From contig CAIOXR010000074.1 in NCBI GenBank assembly GCA_903862375.1, positions 1 to 9,142 on the forward strand: DNA of 9,142 nt, written 5' to 3'. This DNA is from an uncultured bacterium (GTDB lineage: Bacteria; Patescibacteriota; Minisyncoccia; Phycocordibacterales; UBA9973). This document shows, one piece after another, positions 5,613-9,142 of this stretch (the stretch's first letter is position 1; each line of letters opens with the position of its first letter). The position numbers and the translations under genes were made by a program. The notes under the pieces are model-generated. The model made no database searches, was not told where the DNA came from, and was given only the letters and a program-made list of their open reading frames with translations.

Positions 5613-6818
5613 TTATTTAATTTTAATTTTACAAAATCTTTTCTTACCTATTTTATAAACTCCATTTTGAACTTTTTCTGTCTGAGATGTAACTTTTTCT
5701 TTCGTATCCATATTTGTTATAGCTCTCTCATCTATAAGTCGTCTAAACTCACTCTTTGAAAGTATAATTTTTTCTTTCAGAAAAACATCCACTAATAGCT
5801 CACCTTTTTTTACATCAACCCCTTCTATCTCTGTTGGTATTTCTTTTCTAGAAAAAGTTTTTTCCCAACTATCTTGTGCAGAGATAGCATCTTTCTCACC
5901 TTTTATTGTTTTAACAATTTCATATGCCATTAATTTTTTAAATTGCATAGGATTTGAACCAGATTTTATTTCTTTTTCAATATTTTTTATTTCTTTCATT
6001 GATACTTCAGTTAGAAGCTCTAATCCAGACAAAATAGCAGTATCTGGATAAGACATAGCTTTCCCAAACATTTGTTCTGCATTATCTCCTAAGTTAATTC
6101 CATTACCTTTAGTTTTACTCATAGTGATACCGTCTGGAGCATCCATCATTTTATTTGCTCTGACAAACTTTTCTTTATTTAAATATATTTTTGATAAATC
6201 TCTACCTACCAACATATTAAATATCTGATCAGCTCCACCAATTTCAATATCGACTTCCATAGCTACACCATCATACCCTTGCATTAAAGGATAAACAATT
6301 TCGTGTAACTTAAGCGGTAAATCTTCTTTTAATCTTTTCTTAAATAAATCTCTTTGTAATATTTGTTGTAATGTAAAATTAGACATTAATTTCAAAATAT
6401 CATCAAGTTTTAACTTAGAAAGCCATTTATAATTCCTTTCAAATCTTACAGGATTCTCTCCTCCAAAATTAATAAGCTGGGCAGCTTGTTCTTTCCACTT
6501 AGACATATTCCTCTCTATTTCTTCATCGGTTAATATTATTCTTGTAGAACCCTTATCTGGATCACCAACCTTAGAAGTAAAATCTCCAACTAAAAATATA
6601 ACTTCATGTCCTAATTCCTGTAAAATCTTTAAAGCTCGTATTCCTATTGCATGTCCAACATGAAGATAAGGCCCCGTAGGATCAAAACCTTGATAAATCT
6701 TTAATCGAGCTCCTGACATCAACTTTTCCTTAAGTAATTTTTTTGACGGAAAAATTTCTGCTACCCCCCTCTCTAAAAATTTGTCTATCTTCTCTTCATC
6801 TATTATTATTTTACTCAT
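5613..6818 (-). CDS. tyrS: Tyrosyl-tRNA synthetase
   Basis: This class I aminoacyl-tRNA synthetase charges tRNA-Tyr in the cytoplasm. Numbering is from the upstream ATG at 6827 (404 residues). The nucleotide-binding region has FDPTGPYLHVGHAIG (48-62, with HVGH as the HIGH motif) and VGDFTSKVGDPDKG (80-93). The tyrosine-site region has YPLMQGYD (179-186) and IEIGGADQIFNMLVGRDL (194-211). The KMSKS-equivalent is MSKTKGN (236-242). The C-terminal ~60 residues look like an S4-type RNA-binding domain (SKSEFRRLIDERAI, 357-370). TyrRS rather than the related TrpRS is supported by the DPTG...HVGH and GGADQ patterns and the S4 tail. I place the start at the fourth codon (6818, MSKIII, 401 residues) because an extended -10 box at 6828-6836 overlaps the upstream option and would start the transcript near 6820. 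It is convergent with the acidic protein gene and divergent from the PBP gene. Confidence 0.93.
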   Translation of the reverse strand: MSKIIIDEEKIDKFLERGVAEIFPSKKLLKEKLMSGARLKIYQGFDPTGPYLHVGHAIGIRALKILQELGHEVIFLVGDFTSKVGDPDKGSTRIILTDEEIERNMSKWKEQAAQLINFGGENPVRFERNYKWLSKLKLDDILKLMSNFTLQQILQRDLFKKRLKEDLPLKLHEIVYPLMQGYDGVAMEVDIEIGGADQIFNMLVGRDLSKIYLNKEKFVRANKMMDAPDGITMSKTKGNGINLGDNAEQMFGKAMSYPDTAILSGLELLTEVSMKEIKNIEKEIKSGSNPMQFKKLMAYEIVKTIKGEKDAISAQDSWEKTFSRKEIPTEIEGVDVKKGELLVDVFLKEKIILSKSEFRRLIDERAITNMDTKEKVTSQTEKVQNGVYKIGKKRFCKIKIK

Positions 6819-6827
6819 ATTATGCAT

Positions 6828-6836
6828 ATTATCACA
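6828..6836 (-). promoter_or_regulatory. Extended -10 promoter for tyrS
   Basis: Minus-strand TGTGATAAT (TGn plus GATAAT). The hexamer ends directly before the ATG at 6827 and 9 bases before the ATG at 6818, so a transcript starting near 6819-6821 would contain only the second start codon, nearly leaderless. Confidence 0.45.
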
Positions 6837-6864
6837 AATTTTCTATTATTTAAAGGTTAAAATA

Positions 6865-6873
6865 TGCTATTAT
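6865..6873 (+). promoter_or_regulatory. Extended -10 promoter for the PBP gene, leaderless start predicted
   Basis: TGCTATTAT (TGn plus TATTAT at 6868-6873) ends 6 bases before the ATG at 6880, so transcription should begin at about the start codon. The intergenic space shared with divergent tyrS is only about 60 bp, so both -10 elements are packed into it. Confidence 0.45.
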
Positions 6874-6879
6874 ATATAT

Positions 6880-9142
6880 ATGAAAATATATCATAAATCA
6901 TCTTTCAACTTTTTAAAATTTATAAAAAATAGTATTTTTTTGTTTATAGGATTGGTAGTCATAACTACTGGAATTCTATTAATTTGGGTAAGCACTTTAA
7001 AACTACCTGATTTTAAACTTTTTTCGGAAAGAAAAATACAAAATTCTACAAAAATTTATGATCGTACTGGCCAAATACTCCTTTATGATGTTCATCAAAA
7101 TATTAAAAGAACAGTCATTCCATATGAAGAAATGGGAAAAGATATTAAGAATGCAACGGTGGCTATCGAAGATTCAGAATTTTATAACCATAAAGGAATA
7201 AGGATAAAATCAATTCTGCGTGCTGTCTGGGCTAATCTTACTGGTGGAAAAGTACAAGGTGGTTCAACCATAACTCAACAATTAATAAAAAATACACTTT
7301 TGACTTCAAATAAATCTGTATCTCGTAAAATAAAAGAGTGGATATTAGCTCTTAAATTAGAAAGAGTGACAAGTAAAGATGACATACTAGCCTTATATCT
7401 AAATGAAGCACCATATGGTGGAAATATTTATGGAATAGAAGAAGCGTCGAAAGCATTTTTTAATAAAGAACCTATAGATCTTACTTTAGCTGAATCTGCA
7501 TATATGGCAGCAATACCTAATGGACCTACTTATTATTCTCCTTATAGAAAGAATAAGGATAAACTTGATGAAAGAAAAAATTTAGTTTTAAAAAGAATGT
7601 TGGATTTAAAATTCATTAATGAAGAAACATACAATAAAGCAAAAAGTGAAGTAGTTATATTCGCACCAGAACAACCTATGCACATAGCTGCTCCTCACTT
7701 TGTATTTTTTATAAAAGATTACTTAGAAAAAAAATATGGACTAAATGCACTTGAAGAAGGAGGACTAAAAGTTATAACAACATTAGATTATAATCTACAA
7801 AAAAAAGCTGAAGAAATCGCACTTCAAAAATCACTAGAAAATGAAAAAGCCTGGGGTGGATCAAATGCAGCAGTAGTAGTAATAGACCCAAAAACAGGTC
7901 AAATATTATCTATGGTGGGGTCAAGAAATTATTTTGATAAAACGATAGATGGTAATTTTAATGTAGCGACAGCTCCAAGACAGCCAGGGTCCTCATTTAA
8001 ACCTATTGTATATGCAGACGCTTTTGAAAAAGGATATACAGCAGATACAACACTTTTTGATGTCAAAACTGAGTTCAATGCCTCTTGTGATCCAACAGGT
8101 AAACCTCTTCCAGGGAATAATAAAGCAGTTTGTTACACTCCAAACGATTATAATAATATATTTCGTGGCCCAATGACACTTAAAAACGCCTTAGCTCAAT
8201 CAATAAACATTGTAGCAATTAAACTATTATATTTAGTGGGTATAAATGATGCAATTAAAATGGCTAGCGACTTAGGTATCACAACTCTTACAGATCCAAC
8301 AAGATATGGCTTATCTCTGGTTATTGGAGGAGGAGAAACCACTCTTTTAGAAATGACTTCAGTTTATGGGGTCTTTGCTACAAGTGGAATACGTCATCCT
8401 TATAAAAGTATTCTTTCTATTAGTGATGCAAACGATAATATATTAGAACAATATGAGGATAAACCATATGCGGTACTAAGTCCAAATACTACAAATATAT
8501 TATCAGATATATTATCAGATGATGATGCTCGTTCACCAACTTTTAATCATAACTCAATACTAAATGTACCAGGACACGATGTTGCAGTTAAAACAGGTAC
8601 AACTAATGATAATAAAGATGCCTGGACGATAGGATATACCCCCTCTATAGCGGTTGGAGTCTGGGTTGGTAATAATGATAATAAACCTATGGGAAAAGGT
8701 GGTTCAGCGCTTGCTGGCCCTATTTGGAACGCTGTTATATCAGAGATACTTAAAGATAAACCAAATGAATTTTTTGAAGAACCTGAACCAATAGATCAAT
8801 CAATACCACCGATTCTTCGTGGTTTTTGGCAAGGAGGTGAAACTTTTTGGGAAGATAATCCTACTTACAATACAGCGACTGGGGCGCTCATAGAAAATAA
8901 TAAAAAAGAAGTATCAATTACAAATGTTCATACTATTTTATATTGGATTAATAAAAATGATCCAACGAATACAAATCCAGCAAAAAATATTTCTGACTCT
9001 CAATTTACTAACTGGGAATATGGTGTACAAAAATGGTGGAATAGTAATTATATGAATTATAAAAATATAACAGCACCAAACTCTCAAAATATAAATAATA
9101 ATATAGGAACAAATAATCCAGAATTTTCTATTTCAGGGGTAC
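6880..9142 (+). CDS. Bifunctional class A penicillin-binding protein (PBP1A type), 3' end beyond window
   Basis: The frame from the ATG at 6880 is open to the right edge (754 complete codons, no stop). It would make a membrane-anchored peptidoglycan synthase that polymerises lipid II and cross-links the strands outside the membrane. Residues 19-37 are a single N-terminal transmembrane anchor after a short basic tail. The GT51 glycosyltransferase domain has EDSEFYNHKG with catalytic E97, GGSTITQQLIKN (127-138), RKIKEWILALKLE and LNEAPYGG. The transpeptidase domain has PGSSFKP with nucleophile S371 and K374, SIN (441-443) and KTGT (571-574). All catalytic motifs are intact. The C-terminal ~120 residues hold aromatic segments (FWQGGETFWED, YGVQKWWN), then an Asn-rich stretch that continues past the edge. 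It is divergent from tyrS. The symbol mrcA/ponA would fit, but the exact orthologue is not resolved. Confidence 0.95.
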   Translation, partial: MKIYHKSSFNFLKFIKNSIFLFIGLVVITTGILLIWVSTLKLPDFKLFSERKIQNSTKIYDRTGQILLYDVHQNIKRTVIPYEEMGKDIKNATVAIEDSEFYNHKGIRIKSILRAVWANLTGGKVQGGSTITQQLIKNTLLTSNKSVSRKIKEWILALKLERVTSKDDILALYLNEAPYGGNIYGIEEASKAFFNKEPIDLTLAESAYMAAIPNGPTYYSPYRKNKDKLDERKNLVLKRMLDLKFINEETYNKAKSEVVIFAPEQPMHIAAPHFVFFIKDYLEKKYGLNALEEGGLKVITTLDYNLQKKAEEIALQKSLENEKAWGGSNAAVVVIDPKTGQILSMVGSRNYFDKTIDGNFNVATAPRQPGSSFKPIVYADAFEKGYTADTTLFDVKTEFNASCDPTGKPLPGNNKAVCYTPNDYNNIFRGPMTLKNALAQSINIVAIKLLYLVGINDAIKMASDLGITTLTDPTRYGLSLVIGGGETTLLEMTSVYGVFATSGIRHPYKSILSISDANDNILEQYEDKPYAVLSPNTTNILSDILSDDDARSPTFNHNSILNVPGHDVAVKTGTTNDNKDAWTIGYTPSIAVGVWVGNNDNKPMGKGGSALAGPIWNAVISEILKDKPNEFFEEPEPIDQSIPPILRGFWQGGETFWEDNPTYNTATGALIENNKKEVSITNVHTILYWINKNDPTNTNPAKNISDSQFTNWEYGVQKWWNSNYMNYKNITAPNSQNINNNIGTNNPEFSISGV

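Overview
This AT-rich window (roughly one third G+C by eye) looks like part of a small bacterial genome of the Patescibacteria/Candidate Phyla Radiation type, probably Parcubacteria-like. That assignment is inference. It rests on low G+C, a lone type IV pilus/type II secretion ATPase next to Holliday-junction genes, a class A penicillin-binding protein with an Asn-rich tail, and no Shine-Dalgarno-like sequence before any start codon. Stop codons are TAA or TAG and no in-frame UGA is needed, so the standard code fits.

Layout. 1-1250 (-) is the 5' part of a secreted, unrecognised protein whose low-complexity tail runs off the left edge as perfect 42-bp repeats. 1251-1669 is intergenic. It holds a near-consensus promoter for the secreted gene, a palindrome enclosing its -35 box, a leader hairpin next to its start codon, and a block of degenerate G-rich repeats. 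1670-3370 (+) is a complete PilB/GspE-family ATPase. 3371-3642 contains a probable structured small RNA on the minus strand, with a consensus promoter whose -35 box overlaps the ruvB start codon. 3643-4668 (+) is ruvB and 4811-5299 (+) is ruvC; a long inverted-repeat element nearly fills the gap between them. 5367-5573 (+) is a tiny, extremely acidic protein, followed by a bidirectional terminator shared with the convergent tyrS (5613-6818, -). From 6880 (+) a PBP1A-type peptidoglycan synthase runs off the right edge.

How the genes relate. ruvB and ruvC are the motor and resolvase of Holliday-junction processing and are probably co-transcribed; ruvA is not in the window. PilB would power pilus assembly or secretion, the PBP builds cell wall, and TyrRS is housekeeping. 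Several genes (pilB, tyrS from its internal Met, the PBP) have an extended -10 box (TGn plus a TATAAT-like hexamer) ending 6-9 bases before the ATG, which implies leaderless transcripts. The most interesting non-coding signals are the two long-stem elements on either side of ruvB, neither of which I can assign to a known family with confidence.
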